From the NCBI RefSeq assembly GCF_050510895.1, contig NZ_JBNINT010000001.1, positions 1,984,001 to 2,048,000 on the forward strand: DNA of 64,000 bases, written 5' to 3'. Below the pieces are notes generated by a model. It was not told the origin of the DNA, ran no database searches, and saw nothing but the letters and a program-made list of their open reading frames with translations. The DNA comes from Pannonibacter phragmitetus_B. GTDB lineage: Bacteria; Pseudomonadota; Alphaproteobacteria; Rhizobiales; Stappiaceae. Positions within the stretch are counted from its first letter, which is position 1; each line of letters opens with the position of its first letter. A program made the translations under genes and the position numbers. Positions 21,110 through 31,582 of this stretch are shown here, in pieces.

Positions 21110-21286
21110 CGTCGCCCCGGACGAAGCGAAGCTGAGATCCGGGGACCACTCGTTCCCCGAGCGGCAAGGTTGAGGCGCCGTCCAAAGGCTCGTGCGGAAC
21201 ACCACAGCAGGCCGCCTCAGGAAAACGGCATCTCTCTGGAAATGAGTGGTCCCCGGGTCCTCACTCCGTTCGGCCCGGGGCGACGC
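21110..21286. repeat. Fold-back (REP/MITE-like) intergenic element
   Basis: The gap 21052-21499 between dnaB and alr holds two ~42-bp arms, at 21110-21151 and 21244-21286, that are imperfect reverse complements. Both end in a GGGGACCACTC/GAGTGGTCCCC tip, and both carry GTCGCCCCGG/CCGGGGCGAC. Inner parts also pair (TGAGGCG with CGCCTCA). The arms read like the 'CGCCCCGGACGAAGCGAAGC...CCGGGGACCACTC' dispersed intergenic repeats common in Alphaproteobacteria. No coding capacity. Whether it is mobile or a transcript hairpin is unknown. The rest of the gap shows nothing. Confidence 0.65.
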
Positions 21287-21499
21287 CCGAGAGAACTGGA
21301 GGGCGCCCCTTCGTTCGCACGCACCGGATACGGGCGTTCCCCGGTGCAATGCCCAGACAGGACGCGTCCGGCACATGCGTCCGAAGACTTGGAAAAAGCC
21401 CGCCAGCCGGTCTATGATGCCCGAAGATTTGGGCAAGGTGCCGATTCGGTGGCCCGCACGGGACCTTCTGCGTGCGGGCTCTGCCTTGCTTTTGGCTTC

Positions 21500-22677
21500 A
21501 TGACACAGGACCCGCAGAGCATGACAAGCTCCAGTCACGGGGAAACCGTCATCCCGGCCGGCAGCCGTCTGACGATCGATCCGCTCGCCATCGCGCGCAA
21601 CTGGCGCCGCGTAAAAGAACAGCTCTCCTCCGGCACCCAATGCGCGGCTGCCGTGAAAGCCGATGCCTATGGCTGCGGTCTTGCCGTGACGGTCAGACAT
21701 CTTGCGGAAGCAGGCTGCGGCACTTTTTTGTGGCAACGCCTCAGGAAGGTGTGACAGCCCGGCAGGCGGCACCGGGGGCCGTCATCTACATTCTCAATGG
21801 CCTGTTCCCGGACGCAGCGCCCCTGCTGGCCGAAGCAAGGCTGCGGCCAGTTCTGGGGTCCCTTCCGGAAATCGAGGAATGGGCGCTGTTCTGCCGCACG
21901 CGCAAGGTGAAGCTGGAAGCCGCCATTCACATCAACAGTGGCATGAACCGGCTTGGATTGAACCTTCCCGAATGCGAGCGGCTGGCGGCAGATGGCACGC
22001 TGCTGGAAGCGTTTACGCCGTCGCTGCTGATGAGCCACCTTGCCTGCGCGCCGGAACCGGCCCATCCGATGAACAAGGCGCAGCTTTCCGCTTTCGAGGC
22101 GATGAGCGCGCATTTTCCCGGCGTGCCACGCTCGCTTGCCAATTCGGCAGGCGTATTCCTCGGGCCGGAGTTCCATTTCGATCTGGTGCGCCCCGGCATT
22201 GCGCTCTATGGCGGCCAGGTCATCGATCATCCGCCACTGAAGCTCGAACCGGTCATCCGTCTTGAAGCCCGAGTAATTCAGGTTCGCAAGGTTTCTGCGG
22301 GAGAAGGCGTCGGCTATGGCCTGGCCCGCACGGCAGAGCGCGACAGCCGCATTGCCATGATTTCCTGCGGCTATGGCGACGGATTTCTCAGAGGCGCAGG
22401 CAGTGCGGACGGAAAGCCGGGCGCATCGGCATGGGTCGATGGACACCCCTTGCCCCTCTTTGGCCGGATCTCCATGGACATGCTGGCTGTGGATGCCACC
22501 GATGTTCCGGCAGACAAGCTGCGCCGGGGCACCTATGTGGAGCTCCTGGGCCCCAACGCCAGCCTTCAGGCGGCGGCCTCGGCGGCCGGAACCATTGATT
22601 ATGAACTGCTGACAGGCCTTGGAAGCCGCCATGCGCGCATCCACGGGCCGCTGAACGGCGGGACGACCGGAGACTGA
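21500..22677 (+). CDS. alr: Alanine racemase (frameshift in a T run at 21724-21729)
   Basis: PLP enzyme making D-alanine for peptidoglycan. About 392 residues after restoring one T (six seen, seven needed for GTFFVATPQEG). PLP-lysine in AAAVKADAYG (Lys53), catalytic Tyr in GEGVGYGLAR, and the C-terminal LFGRISMDMLAVDAT. The start could also be 21521 (MTSSS). One base separates its stop from the radA start, so the two are probably co-transcribed. Confidence 0.92.
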
Positions 22678-22678
22678 C

Positions 22679-24096
22679 ATGGCCCGCCGCAGCTCATCCT
22701 TTGTGTGCCAGGCCTGTGGTGCAATCACAGGCAAATGGACCGGCCGCTGCAGATCTTGCGGCGAATGGAACACCATTGTCGAGGAAGCCGAAGGCAGCGG
22801 CGTTGGCGGCGGACCGTCCAAGGGCAAGATCACCCGTGGCCGTGTGGTGCCACTGGTTGGCCTTTCGGGTGAAGCCAAGGAAGCCCCACGCTTCCAGAGC
22901 GGCATCAAGGAACTGGACCGGGTGACCGGTGGCGGCTTCGTCAAGGGCTCGGCACTGCTGGTGGGCGGCGACCCGGGCATCGGAAAATCCACACTGCTTA
23001 TTCAGGCCTCAGCAGCGCTCGCCAACAAGGGCCTGCGTTCGGTCTATATTTCAGGCGAAGAGGCAATTGATCAGGTGCGGCTCCGTGCCGAACGCCTCGG
23101 TCTTGCCAACGCGCCCGTGGCGCTTGCTTCGGAAACAAGCGTCGAGGACATTCTGGCGACGCTGGAAGCAGGCCCTCCCCCGCTCTGCTCATCCTTGATT
23201 CCGTGCAGACCCTGTGGACGGAACTGGCGGACTCGCCTCCCGGCACGGTCACCCAGGTGCGCGCTTCATCGCAGGCGATGGTCCGCTATGCCAAGAAATC
23301 CGGCACAGCGATGGTTCTCGTTGGCCATGTCACCAAGGACGGGCAGATCGCAGGCCCCCGTGTGGTGGAGCACATGGTCGACGCGGTACTCTATTTCGAG
23401 GGCGACGGCGCCCATCAGTACCGCATCCTGCGATCGGTGAAGAACCGCTTCGGCGCCACCGATGAAATTGGCGTGTTCGAGATGACGGGTGCGGGCCTTC
23501 AGGAAGTGGCCAACCCTTCAGCGCTTTTCCTCGGCGAACGCTCCATGAACGCGCCCGGCTCCGTCGTCTTTGCCGGGCTGGAAGGGTCACGCCCACTGCT
23601 TATTGAAATTCAGGCACTCGTTGCCCCCTCGCCGCTCGGCACGCCCCGCCGTGCCGTGATCGGCTGGGACAGCGCCCGCCTGTCGATGATCCTTGCTGTG
23701 CTGGAAGCGCGCTGCGGGGTGCGCTTCTCGCAGCATGATGTCTATCTGAATGTGGCCGGCGGCCTGAGGATCAATGAACCGGGAGCAGACCTTGCGGTAG
23801 CTGCTGCACTGGTCTCTTCACTCAGCGGGCTTGCCCTGCCGGTCAATTGCGTCTATTTCGGCGAGGTCAGCCTCTCGGGCGCCGTCAGACCGGTGGCCCA
23901 GGGGCAGGCAAGGCTTAAGGAAGCGCAGAAACTCGGCTTTGACCGTGCGATATGCCCGGCCGGAAACATCAAGGATGGAACCGGGCCGGACCTCAGCGCG
24001 GAAGGAATACAGGACCTGAGCGCCTTCATCGCCAAGATTGCTGCCAAAGGCAGCGGGCGGACCGGCGGCGGGGCCCGGGATGTGCGGAACGACTGA
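22679..24096 (+). CDS. radA: DNA repair protein RadA/Sms (frameshift at 23177-23181)
   Basis: Branch-migration helicase of recombination. 472 residues after correction. Order: N-terminal zinc finger CQACG...CRSCGEW, RecA-like ATPase with Walker A GGDPGIGKST, the RadA motif KNRFGATDE, and a Lon-like C-terminal domain. Five C are present where LEAGPPPALLILDSVQ needs six, so one frame ends at 23440 and the other starts within the gap. Directly after alr. Confidence 0.95.
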
Positions 24097-24156
24097 CAGC
24101 AGCAAGGCGCCCTAAACGGCTGCCGGGACTGCGGGCTACAAGGGTAAAACCGGACG

Positions 24157-24798
24157 ATGCCAATCACGCTCCTCGACGGAATTCTTCTCGTCATCATGCT
24201 GATTTCCGCCGTGCTGGCGATGGTGCGCGGCTTTGTCCGTGAAGTCCTTTCCATCGGTTCATGGGTGGCGGCTGCCGCAGCAGCCTATTTGCTCTATGGA
24301 TCCGTGCTTCCATATGCGAAGCAGTACATCAGCAATGATTATGTCGCCCTTGGCGCCGCGATTGCGGGCGTGTTCCTGCTGACGCTCATCATCGTCAGCT
24401 ACATCACCATGCGCATTTCCGATTTCGTGCTGGATAGCCGGATCGGCGCGCTGGACCGCACGCTCGGCTTCGTTTTCGGAGCTGCACGCGGTATGCTGCT
24501 CGTTGTCGTTGGGCTTGCCTTCTTCAACTGGTTCGTTCCGGCGGAGCGTCAGCCCCAGTGGGTGGTTCAGGCCAAGTCCCGTGACCTGCTGACGTCCATT
24601 GGCCTTCAGCTGCAGGCCGCGTTGCCGGAAGACCCGGAAAAGACGATCCAGGAGTTCAACCGCTCCAGCCGCCGCAATGCCGAAGAGCCCCAGGGCCAGG
24701 CTCAAGGCCAGACACAGGGCGGGAACGAGAATACCGGCTACAGCGCCGCAGAACGTCAGGGCATTGACCAGCTGACCACCAGCGGCACCGGAAACTGA
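24157..24798 (+). CDS. cvpA: CvpA family membrane protein
   Basis: 213 residues, with four predicted membrane helices in the first ~130 residues (starting ITLLDGILLVIMLISAVLAM). A Gln/Gly/Asn-rich soluble tail follows. CvpA relatives are linked to colicin V production and envelope homeostasis. It lies 48 bp upstream of purF, the classic cvpA-purF arrangement, which supports the call. Confidence 0.9.
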   Translation: MPITLLDGILLVIMLISAVLAMVRGFVREVLSIGSWVAAAAAAYLLYGSVLPYAKQYISNDYVALGAAIAGVFLLTLIIVSYITMRISDFVLDSRIGALDRTLGFVFGAARGMLLVVVGLAFFNWFVPAERQPQWVVQAKSRDLLTSIGLQLQAALPEDPEKTIQEFNRSSRRNAEEPQGQAQGQTQGGNENTGYSAAERQGIDQLTTSGTGN

Positions 24799-24846
24799 TC
24801 TATTGACCAGCAAAGCTGGCCGCACAACCTCTCAAGGAGCTTCGCC

Positions 24847-26349
24847 ATGTCCGGTCTGACCGACTTCCAGGGCGCAGGGAAACAGTTCCGTTCCGATGAT
24901 ACGGACGACATCTACGGGGACACGCTGCGTGAAGAATGCGGCGTGTTCGGCGTTTTGGGGCATGAAGATGCCGCCGCGCTGACCGCCCTTGGCCTGCATG
25001 CCCTGCAGCATCGCGGACAGGAAGCTGCCGGCATCGTCACCTATGACGATAACGAGCAGTTCCGCTCCGAGCGCCATCTTGGCCTCGTCGGCGATCACTT
25101 CTCCAGCGCCGAGACGATCAAGCGCCTCGCAGGCTCTGCCGCTGTCGGCCACGTGCGCTACTCCACCACCGGTGAGCCGGCGCTGCGCAACGTGCAGCCG
25201 CTGTTTGCGGAGCTGGATGGCGGTGGCTTCGCCATCTGCCACAACGGCAACTTCACCAACGGCCTGACCCTGCGCCGCCAGCTGATCCGTGACGGAGCCA
25301 TCTGCCAGTCCACGTCGGATTCGGAAGTGGTGCTGCAGCTGGTCGCCCGCAGCCGCCAGCCGAAGATCGTTGACCGCTTCATCGAGGCAATCAAGCAGAT
25401 GGAGGGCGCCTATTCGCTGGTTGCCCTGACCCGCAAGAAGCTGATCGGTGCCCGTGATCCGCTCGGCATCCGTCCGCTGGTGCTGGGTGACCTCAACGGT
25501 GCCCCAATCCTTGCCTCTGAAACCTGCGCGCTCGATATCATCGGCGCCAAATTCATCCGCGAGGTCGAGAACGGCGAGGTGATCGTCTGCACCTCCGGCG
25601 GCATCGAGAGCTACTTCCCCTTCGGCCGCCGCCCGGCACGCCCCTGCATCTTCGAGTACGTCTATTTCGCACGTCCCGACTCCGTCGTCGGCGGCCGCTC
25701 GGTCTATGACGTGCGCCGCCAGATGGGCGCGCAGCTGGCCCGCGAAAGCCACGTGGAAGCCGATGTGGTCGTCCCTGTGCCGGACAGCGGCGTTCCGGCT
25801 GCCATCGGCTACAGCCAGGAATCGGGTGTGCCGTTTGAACTCGGCATCATCCGCAACCACTATGTGGGCCGTACCTTCATCGAACCCACCCAGTCGATCC
25901 GTACCCTCGGCGTCAAGCTGAAGCATTCGGCCAACCGGGCGCAGATCGAAGGCAAGCGCGTCATCCTCATTGATGACAGTCTCGTGCGCGGCACCACCTC
26001 GCTGAAGATCGTTCAAATGATCCGCGATGCCGGCGCGCGCGAAGTGCATTTCCGCCTCGCCAGCCCGCCGATCCGCTACTCCGACTATTACGGCATCGAC
26101 ACGCCGGTGCGCGAAAAGCTGCTGGCCGCACGCTACAATCTGGAAGAGATGCGTGCCTTCATCGGCGCAGACAGCCTCGCCTTCCTCTCGATCGAAGGCA
26201 TCTACAAGGCCATGGGGCTTGAAGGCCGTGACAACGAGAACCCGCAGTTCACCGACCACTGCTTCACCGGCGACTATCCGACGCCGTTGACGGACCTGTC
26301 GGATGACGTGGAGTTCCGCAAGCCGCCGCGTCTGGTGGAAGTTGGATAA
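24847..26349 (+). CDS. purF: Amidophosphoribosyltransferase
   Basis: First committed step of purine synthesis: PRPP + glutamine to phosphoribosylamine. 500 residues. A ~30-residue propeptide precedes the catalytic Cys31 (REECGVFGVLGHED), typical of Fe-S/propeptide PurF types. The glutaminase domain has HNGNFTN; the PRPP site is VILIDDSLVRGTTS. Follows cvpA and precedes an SDR by 6 bp. Confidence 0.97.
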   Translation: MSGLTDFQGAGKQFRSDDTDDIYGDTLREECGVFGVLGHEDAAALTALGLHALQHRGQEAAGIVTYDDNEQFRSERHLGLVGDHFSSAETIKRLAGSAAVGHVRYSTTGEPALRNVQPLFAELDGGGFAICHNGNFTNGLTLRRQLIRDGAICQSTSDSEVVLQLVARSRQPKIVDRFIEAIKQMEGAYSLVALTRKKLIGARDPLGIRPLVLGDLNGAPILASETCALDIIGAKFIREVENGEVIVCTSGGIESYFPFGRRPARPCIFEYVYFARPDSVVGGRSVYDVRRQMGAQLARESHVEADVVVPVPDSGVPAAIGYSQESGVPFELGIIRNHYVGRTFIEPTQSIRTLGVKLKHSANRAQIEGKRVILIDDSLVRGTTSLKIVQMIRDAGAREVHFRLASPPIRYSDYYGIDTPVREKLLAARYNLEEMRAFIGADSLAFLSIEGIYKAMGLEGRDNENPQFTDHCFTGDYPTPLTDLSDDVEFRKPPRLVEVG

Positions 26350-26355
26350 GGCACA

Positions 26356-27102
26356 ATGACAGACAAGATCCTCGACGGCCGCATTGCGGTCGTCACCGGT
26401 GCCTCGCGCGGCATCGGCTATTTCATCGCACGAGAACTGGGCCGTCTTGGCGCCCATGTGATCGCCGTGGCCCGCACCGTGGGCGGGCTCGAAGAGCTGG
26501 ACGACGAGATCAAGGCCGCAGGCGGCCAGACCACCCTCGTTCCTCTCGACGTGACCGACTATGACGCGCTGGACCGTCTGGGCGCCGCCATTTTCGAGCG
26601 GTGGAAGAAGCTGGACATTCTGGTGGGCAATGCAGGCGTGCTTGGCACCCTGTCGCCGCTCGGCCATGTGGACATCAAGACCTGGGACAAGGTGATGGCG
26701 GCCAACGTCACCGCCAACTGGCGCCTGATCCGTTCCCTGGACCCACTGCTGCGCCAGTCCGATGCCGGGCGCGCCGTGTTCCTGTCTTCAGGCGCTGCCC
26801 ACAAGTGCAAGGCCTATTGGGGCCCCTACTCTGTCTCCAAGGCCGCGCTGGAAGCTCTGGTGCGTACCTACACCGCCGAGACGCGCCAGACGCCTCTGCA
26901 GATCAGCCTCGTCAATCCTGGCCCTGTCCGCACCTCCATGCGCGCACAGGCCATGCCTGGCGAAGACCCGGCCACCCTGCCGCATCCCGAAGACGTGGCC
27001 AAGGCGATCATCCCGCTGACGCTGCCCACCTTCACCGACGGCGGCCGTCTCTATGACCACCCCTCGCGCAGCTTCAAGGACTTTGTCCAAGTTGCGTCGT
27101 AA
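26356..27102 (+). CDS. SDR family oxidoreductase
   Basis: 248-residue classical short-chain dehydrogenase. Cofactor motif TGASRGIGYF (15-24), NAGVLG, catalytic Ser in LSSGAAH and Tyr/Lys in YSVSKAAL. Substrate unknown. An SDR directly after purF, 6 bp apart, is a recurrent arrangement in Hyphomicrobiales, so it is probably in the cvpA-purF operon. A terminator follows. Confidence 0.9.
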   Translation: MTDKILDGRIAVVTGASRGIGYFIARELGRLGAHVIAVARTVGGLEELDDEIKAAGGQTTLVPLDVTDYDALDRLGAAIFERWKKLDILVGNAGVLGTLSPLGHVDIKTWDKVMAANVTANWRLIRSLDPLLRQSDAGRAVFLSSGAAHKCKAYWGPYSVSKAALEALVRTYTAETRQTPLQISLVNPGPVRTSMRAQAMPGEDPATLPHPEDVAKAIIPLTLPTFTDGGRLYDHPSRSFKDFVQVAS

Positions 27103-27119
27103 GGGATTGGAATAAAGCA

Positions 27120-27148
27120 AAAAGGCCGGAGCATCGCTCCGGCCTTTT
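27120..27148. terminator. Bidirectional terminator
   Basis: A 12-bp AAAAGGCCGGAG/CTCCGGCCTTTT stem with a CATCG loop lies between the convergent SDR and inositol-phosphatase genes. Confidence 0.92.
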
Positions 27149-27163
27149 CGTTCAAGCAGACCC

Positions 27164-27964
27164 TTAGTGGGCTGCAAGCGGCGGGAAGACCGCTTCACAC
27201 ATGCCAGACCATTCCTCATAGACGCCGGGGCAAGCGGTGATCACGCGCACGCCTGTGCTGATGGATGCATCCACATCAAAGCCGGTGACCTTGCCGCCGC
27301 CTTCCTCAATCATCAGGAGACCGGCAAGGCAGTCCCAGACATTCATCTTGGATTCGCCATAGGCAATAAGACGGCCAGCAGCCACGTAAGCCAGCATCAG
27401 CCCGCCGGAGGCATTGCGGAAGAAGACGCCGCCCCGGTCCACCAGCGCGTCGATCAGCTGCACCGCACCGCAGACCTTGTTGCGGCCGCTGAAGCCGACA
27501 CCGGCAGAGCCGGTCTTGAGGCTGGTGCTGGCGGAGACCCGGGCCGGCCGGCCATTGACCGTCAGCCCCTTGCCGCGCTCAGCGGCGAACATCTCGCCCG
27601 ATACCGGATCATGAATGACGCCGATAACGGTCTCACCGTTATGGACGCAGGCGATGATAACGCACCACTGCGGGATGCCGGCAACGAAATTTGCCGTGCC
27701 ATCAATCGGGTCGATCACCCAGGTGTAGCCGGACGAGCCCTCCACACGGCCATGTTCCTCGCCGACGATGCCATCTTCCGGGAAAACAACAGCGATCTCA
27801 TCGCGTACCAGCGTTTCCACGTTGCGGTCGGCTTCCGTCACGAGGTCCTGATGGCCCTTGTTGATGATGGTCAGCGTTTCCAGCTTGCGGAAATACTCAA
27901 GGCCAAGCGCGCCTGCGCGGCGGGCGAGGCCAACGGCAAACTCCATGCGTTGCGTCGTCGTCAT
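27164..27964 (-). CDS. Inositol monophosphatase family protein
   Basis: 266-residue Mg-dependent phosphatase with metal-binding motifs GEEHG, IDPIDGTANF and WDCLAGLLMIEEGGG. Family members act on inositol-1-phosphate, histidinol phosphate or PAP; the exact substrate cannot be told. Start 27964 (MTTTQRM) has GGGGA upstream; 27976 is an alternative. Follows der on the same strand after a terminator. Confidence 0.9.
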   Translation of the reverse strand: MTTTQRMEFAVGLARRAGALGLEYFRKLETLTIINKGHQDLVTEADRNVETLVRDEIAVVFPEDGIVGEEHGRVEGSSGYTWVIDPIDGTANFVAGIPQWCVIIACVHNGETVIGVIHDPVSGEMFAAERGKGLTVNGRPARVSASTSLKTGSAGVGFSGRNKVCGAVQLIDALVDRGGVFFRNASGGLMLAYVAAGRLIAYGESKMNVWDCLAGLLMIEEGGGKVTGFDVDASISTGVRVITACPGVYEEWSGMCEAVFPPLAAH

Positions 27965-28038
27965 CGCGGTCCCCATGTCATTCAGTTGCAGATGGTATCC
28001 GGAGCGGAAACGCCCAGATGGGAAAGGAAAGCTCACAG

Positions 28039-28064
28039 AAAAGGCCGGAGCGGACGCCCCGGCC
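28039..28064 (-). terminator. Terminator after der
   Basis: On the reverse strand GGCCGG/CCGGCC with a 10-nt loop is followed by TTTT, 24 bp past the corrected der stop. Confidence 0.7.
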
Positions 28065-28087
28065 TCGCAAGGGCCCTTTGCCGGGGC

Positions 28088-29514
28088 CTAGCGGGTCTTC
28101 TTTTTCTTGCCCGCATAGGGGTTTTCCCCTTGCGGTAGCTGAGACGGATCGGCGTGCCCGGCATGTCGAAGGTCTGGCGCAAGCCATTGACGAGATACCG
28201 GGTGTAGCTTTCCGGCAGCTCTTCTGGGCGCGAGCAGAACACAACAAAATGTGGCGGGCGGGTTTTCGCCTGGGTCATGTAGCGCAGCTTGACGCGGCGT
28301 CCCTGCACGGCCGGAGGCGGGTGGTGGGTGAGAATCTTCAAGAGCCAGCGGTTGAGCCGCGAGGTCGAGACGCGGGTGTTCCAGACCTCATAGGCGTTGA
28401 AGACCGCTTCCATCAGACGGTCGATGCCCTGACCCTGCAGGCCCGACATGGTGACGATCTGGACGTTGCGGATCTGGTTGAGATAGCGGTCCTGCGCGTC
28501 CTTGATGGCGGACCAAGCCGCCTCCCGATCCTCGATCAGGTCCCACTTGTTGATGGCGATCACCAGCGCGCGGCCCTCACGAGCAACAAGATCAATGATC
28601 TGCAGATCCTGCTTCTCGAAGGAGTTTGTCGCATCCAGCGCCACGACGACGACTTCGGCAAACTTGATGGCACGCAGGGCATCAGCAACGGAGAGCTTTT
28701 CCAGCTTCTCCTGCACACGCGCCTTGCGGCGGATACCGGCCGTGTCGAACAGCTTGAGGTGGCGTTCACGCCACAGCCAGTCAACGGAGATGGAATCGCG
28801 CGTGATACCGGCTTCAGGCCCGGTCAACATACGCTCTTCGCCCAGCATGCGGTTGATCAGCGTCGACTTGCCCGCATTCGGACGCCCGACAATCGCCACC
28901 CGCAGCGGGCGTTCACTGGTCCCGGCAGGGGCTGCTTCCGGCAGAAGCGGATTGCCATCCTCGTCGAGCTCAACGGAATAATCCGCCTCGTCCTTGGCTG
29001 CCTGCTCTTCTTCCTCGACCTGCTCCACATAGGGAAGCAGCGCCTCGTAAAGACCGGCAAGCCCCTCGCCATGTTCGGCGGAGATGGCCACAGGCTCGCC
29101 AAGGCCCAGCGAGAAAGCCTCATAGAGACCGCCCTCGCCTGCCCGCCCTTCCGCCTTGTTGGCCAGAAGGATCACCGGTGTCTCGCTCTTGCGGGCAACA
29201 GCGGCGAAATGCGCATCAAGCGGCGTGACGCCTGCACGGGCGTCAATGACGAACAGAACGACATCGGCTTCCGCGATGGCTTCCTCTGTCTGAGCGCGCA
29301 TGCGGCCTTCAAGGCTCGTTACATCCGCGTCTTCAAGGCCTGCGGTGTCGATGATGGTGAAGCGCAGGTCGCCCAGGCGCGCCTCGCCCGGCCGCCGGTC
29401 GCGGGTGACGCCCGGCGTATCATCGACAAGCGCCAGACGCTTGCCGACCAGCCGGTTGAACAGCGTCGATTTGCCCACATTCGGACGGCCAATAATGGCT
29501 ACGGTAGCGCCCAA
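28088..29514 (-). CDS. der: GTPase Der/EngA (frameshift near its C-terminus, 28126-28129)
   Basis: Essential GTPase of 50S subunit assembly. About 475 residues with two G domains (GRPNVGKSTLFN and GRPNAGKSTLIN), an acidic linker and a KH-like C-terminal domain. As sequenced, the last ~20 residues are out of frame. Restoring one G (four to five) gives the normal basic end YRKGENPYAGKKKKTR with a stop at 28088; the uncorrected frame overruns to 28033. Downstream of bamB by 40 bp, a conserved neighbour pair. Confidence 0.95.
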
Positions 29515-29554
29515 GCCCCTTACTCCTCAGGCCGCAATCCCTGCGGCCCATTTA

Positions 29555-30904
29555 TCAGTTGAATCCGGCGATGCCGCTGTCGCCTTCCAGCACCACGATC
29601 CGGCCGCCTGCGACAATCGGGGTCACATAGACCTTGGCCGAAATGTCACGAACGCTCTGGATCTGGCCACTGGCTGCATCCACAAGGGCTATGCGGCCAT
29701 CGTTGGAGAAGGCCACCAAGGTGCCGTTGGCCAGCACCGGGCCCGCCCAGTTGCGCCGCTTCTTCTTGTTTTCAAGCTGCGGCAGGTCTGCCCGCCATAA
29801 GGGTTCACCGGTCTTGCGGTCAAGAGCAACCATCTTGTCATCCAGCGTTACCATGAAAATGGCATTACCGGAGACGACCGGCGTGTGCACCGATCCGGCA
29901 TTCTGCTCCCACTGGCGCTCACCCGTCTTGAGTGAGGCGGCAACGATCTTGCCACCAACGCCCGTGGCGTAAACCGTTCCACCGGCGACGACCGGGCTCG
30001 CGGCAACGTCTGTCAGAGTGGACACCGCCAGCGTACGGAAGGCGCGGGAAACGCCCTCGGCCCAGATCGGCTCACCCTTCTTGATATCGAAGGCCATGAT
30101 CTCGCCGGAGGAGAAAGGCACCACCACGGTTCCGCCGGAAACTGCCGGAGACGCTGCTGTCAGCAGACCTGCGTTCTCCTGAACGCCGGAGTAAGTCCAG
30201 GCCACGGTGCCATCGTCCTGCTTGACCGCATAGACCTCGTTGGTCTGGGTCACGACGAAGACATAGCCACCACCTGCAGCCGGTGCACCACGTGCCGGGG
30301 CGCTGAGATCGACCGACCACAATTCCTGGCCAGAGCCAGCATCAAGGGCGGCCAACTTGCTATAGCCGGTTGCGGCGAAAACGCGTCCGCCAGCAACAGC
30401 CACACCGCCGCCAGCCGCCACATCGTTTTCATCCTCAGGGCGAAGATTCTTCGTCCAGGCACGGGCGCCGCCCGTGCTCATGGCGATCACTTCACCCGTA
30501 GGCTTGTAGACGAACAGACGCCCGCCAGAGGCCACAGGCCTTGCAGCCGTGCGCATGCCCGAAGACGTCAGGCCACCGCCGGAACTGCCGATCGAAGCAC
30601 GCCAGGCCTGCTGGCCGCTGACTGACACGGCAACATTGCCCGGATCATTGCTTTCATTGCCACCCGCCTGCGGCCAGTCCTGACCGCCCGTGGCGGAACC
30701 GATGCTGGCCGTGCGGTTCGTGGTCTGCTCCAACGGATCGGCACCCTGGAAGAGCGGCTGACGGTCACCGGGAAGAATCTTCTGCTTGGTCGCAAAGGGA
30801 TTGATCGCATCGGTATATTCAGAGACCGAGGAGCAGCCAGCCAAAAGCGTGGCAGCCAGGAAAACACTGGCAAGCTGCCGGGAGGGCTTTGTCATACGCA
30901 ACAT
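29555..30904 (-). CDS. bamB: BamB-like PQQ-repeat outer-membrane assembly lipoprotein
   Basis: 449 residues. A signal peptide with lipobox LLAGC (Cys24) is followed by a seven/eight-bladed propeller of PQQ-like repeats (SGGRLFVYKPTGEVIAM, AGGTVYATGVGGKIVA and others). BamB is the accessory lipoprotein of the outer-membrane beta-barrel assembly machine. Start ATG 30904 overlaps the stop of the upstream TPR gene (ATGA). The yfgM-bamB-der order matches that of many proteobacteria. Confidence 0.9.
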   Translation of the reverse strand: MLRMTKPSRQLASVFLAATLLAGCSSVSEYTDAINPFATKQKILPGDRQPLFQGADPLEQTTNRTASIGSATGGQDWPQAGGNESNDPGNVAVSVSGQQAWRASIGSSGGGLTSSGMRTAARPVASGGRLFVYKPTGEVIAMSTGGARAWTKNLRPEDENDVAAGGGVAVAGGRVFAATGYSKLAALDAGSGQELWSVDLSAPARGAPAAGGGYVFVVTQTNEVYAVKQDDGTVAWTYSGVQENAGLLTAASPAVSGGTVVVPFSSGEIMAFDIKKGEPIWAEGVSRAFRTLAVSTLTDVAASPVVAGGTVYATGVGGKIVAASLKTGERQWEQNAGSVHTPVVSGNAIFMVTLDDKMVALDRKTGEPLWRADLPQLENKKKRRNWAGPVLANGTLVAFSNDGRIALVDAASGQIQSVRDISAKVYVTPIVAGGRIVVLEGDSGIAGFN

Positions 30905-31582
30905 CAGTTCGTCTCTCCCTTGTCGGCAATGCTGGGCTGAGTGCCACGGATAACTTTGGTCAGAATGGAAACCCGCGCCCCGATTTCACGCGGCGCGGCG
31001 GCATCGTCCGTAATCTGGCTGGCATATTCAGTCGCGGCAGCCATATCGCCAGCCCTCCAGGCCGCAAAGGCGAGGATCTCGCGGGCCGCAAAGCGCCAGG
31101 AATTATCTTCAGCCGTCAAAGGCTCCAGCCGTGCCTTCAGTGCGGAAAAATCAGCAGTGTCGAGGGCAATATAGCCAGCGCGCACCGAGGCCAGACCACG
31201 CAGGACCGGTTCAACGGACGAGATCGGCAGCCAGCGCGTCATAGGCTGCGACGGCCTCTTCTGCCTTTCCGGAGCCAGCAAGGCTCTCTGCGAGGCGGAA
31301 CTTTGCCAGCAGCGGATATCCGCCGGTGGCAGAACCCATGGCGGCGAAGGCAGCTTCCGCTTCCTCAACCTTCCCGTCCTGCACCAGGCGCACGGCCTCC
31401 ATATAGGCATCGCCTGCCTTCATGGACTGCTGGCCCTGCCAATACAGCCAGCCGCGGTATCCAGCCGTTCCGGCGACAATCGCAACTGCAAGGATGATCA
31501 CCCAAACGCCGAGACGGTCCCAAAGGCGACGGAATTTTTCGTGACGGATATCTTCGTCGACTTCCCGGAAAATGTCGGACAT
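30904..31582 (-). CDS. YfgM-like TPR membrane protein (one extra base near 31221-31223)
   Basis: 225 residues after removing one base. Basic cytoplasmic start MSDIFREVDEDIRHEK, one membrane helix (LGVWVIILAVAIVAG) and a periplasmic tetratricopeptide region (FRLAESLAGSGKAEEAVAAY). The break lies in YDALAADSSVEPVLRGLA: GATCTCGTCC stands where GATTCGTCC or GACTCGTCC is needed. YfgM associates with the Sec translocon and periplasmic chaperones in E. coli. Coupled to bamB by an ATGA overlap. Confidence 0.85.

Noticed and set aside
24832..26667. 611-codon reverse-strand open frame
   Set aside because: It is antisense to purF and the SDR; the purF frame has all catalytic motifs, and the antisense product is a low-complexity artefact of high GC codon use.
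28018..29562. 514-codon forward open frame
   Set aside because: Lies wholly antisense to der, whose two G domains are unmistakable.
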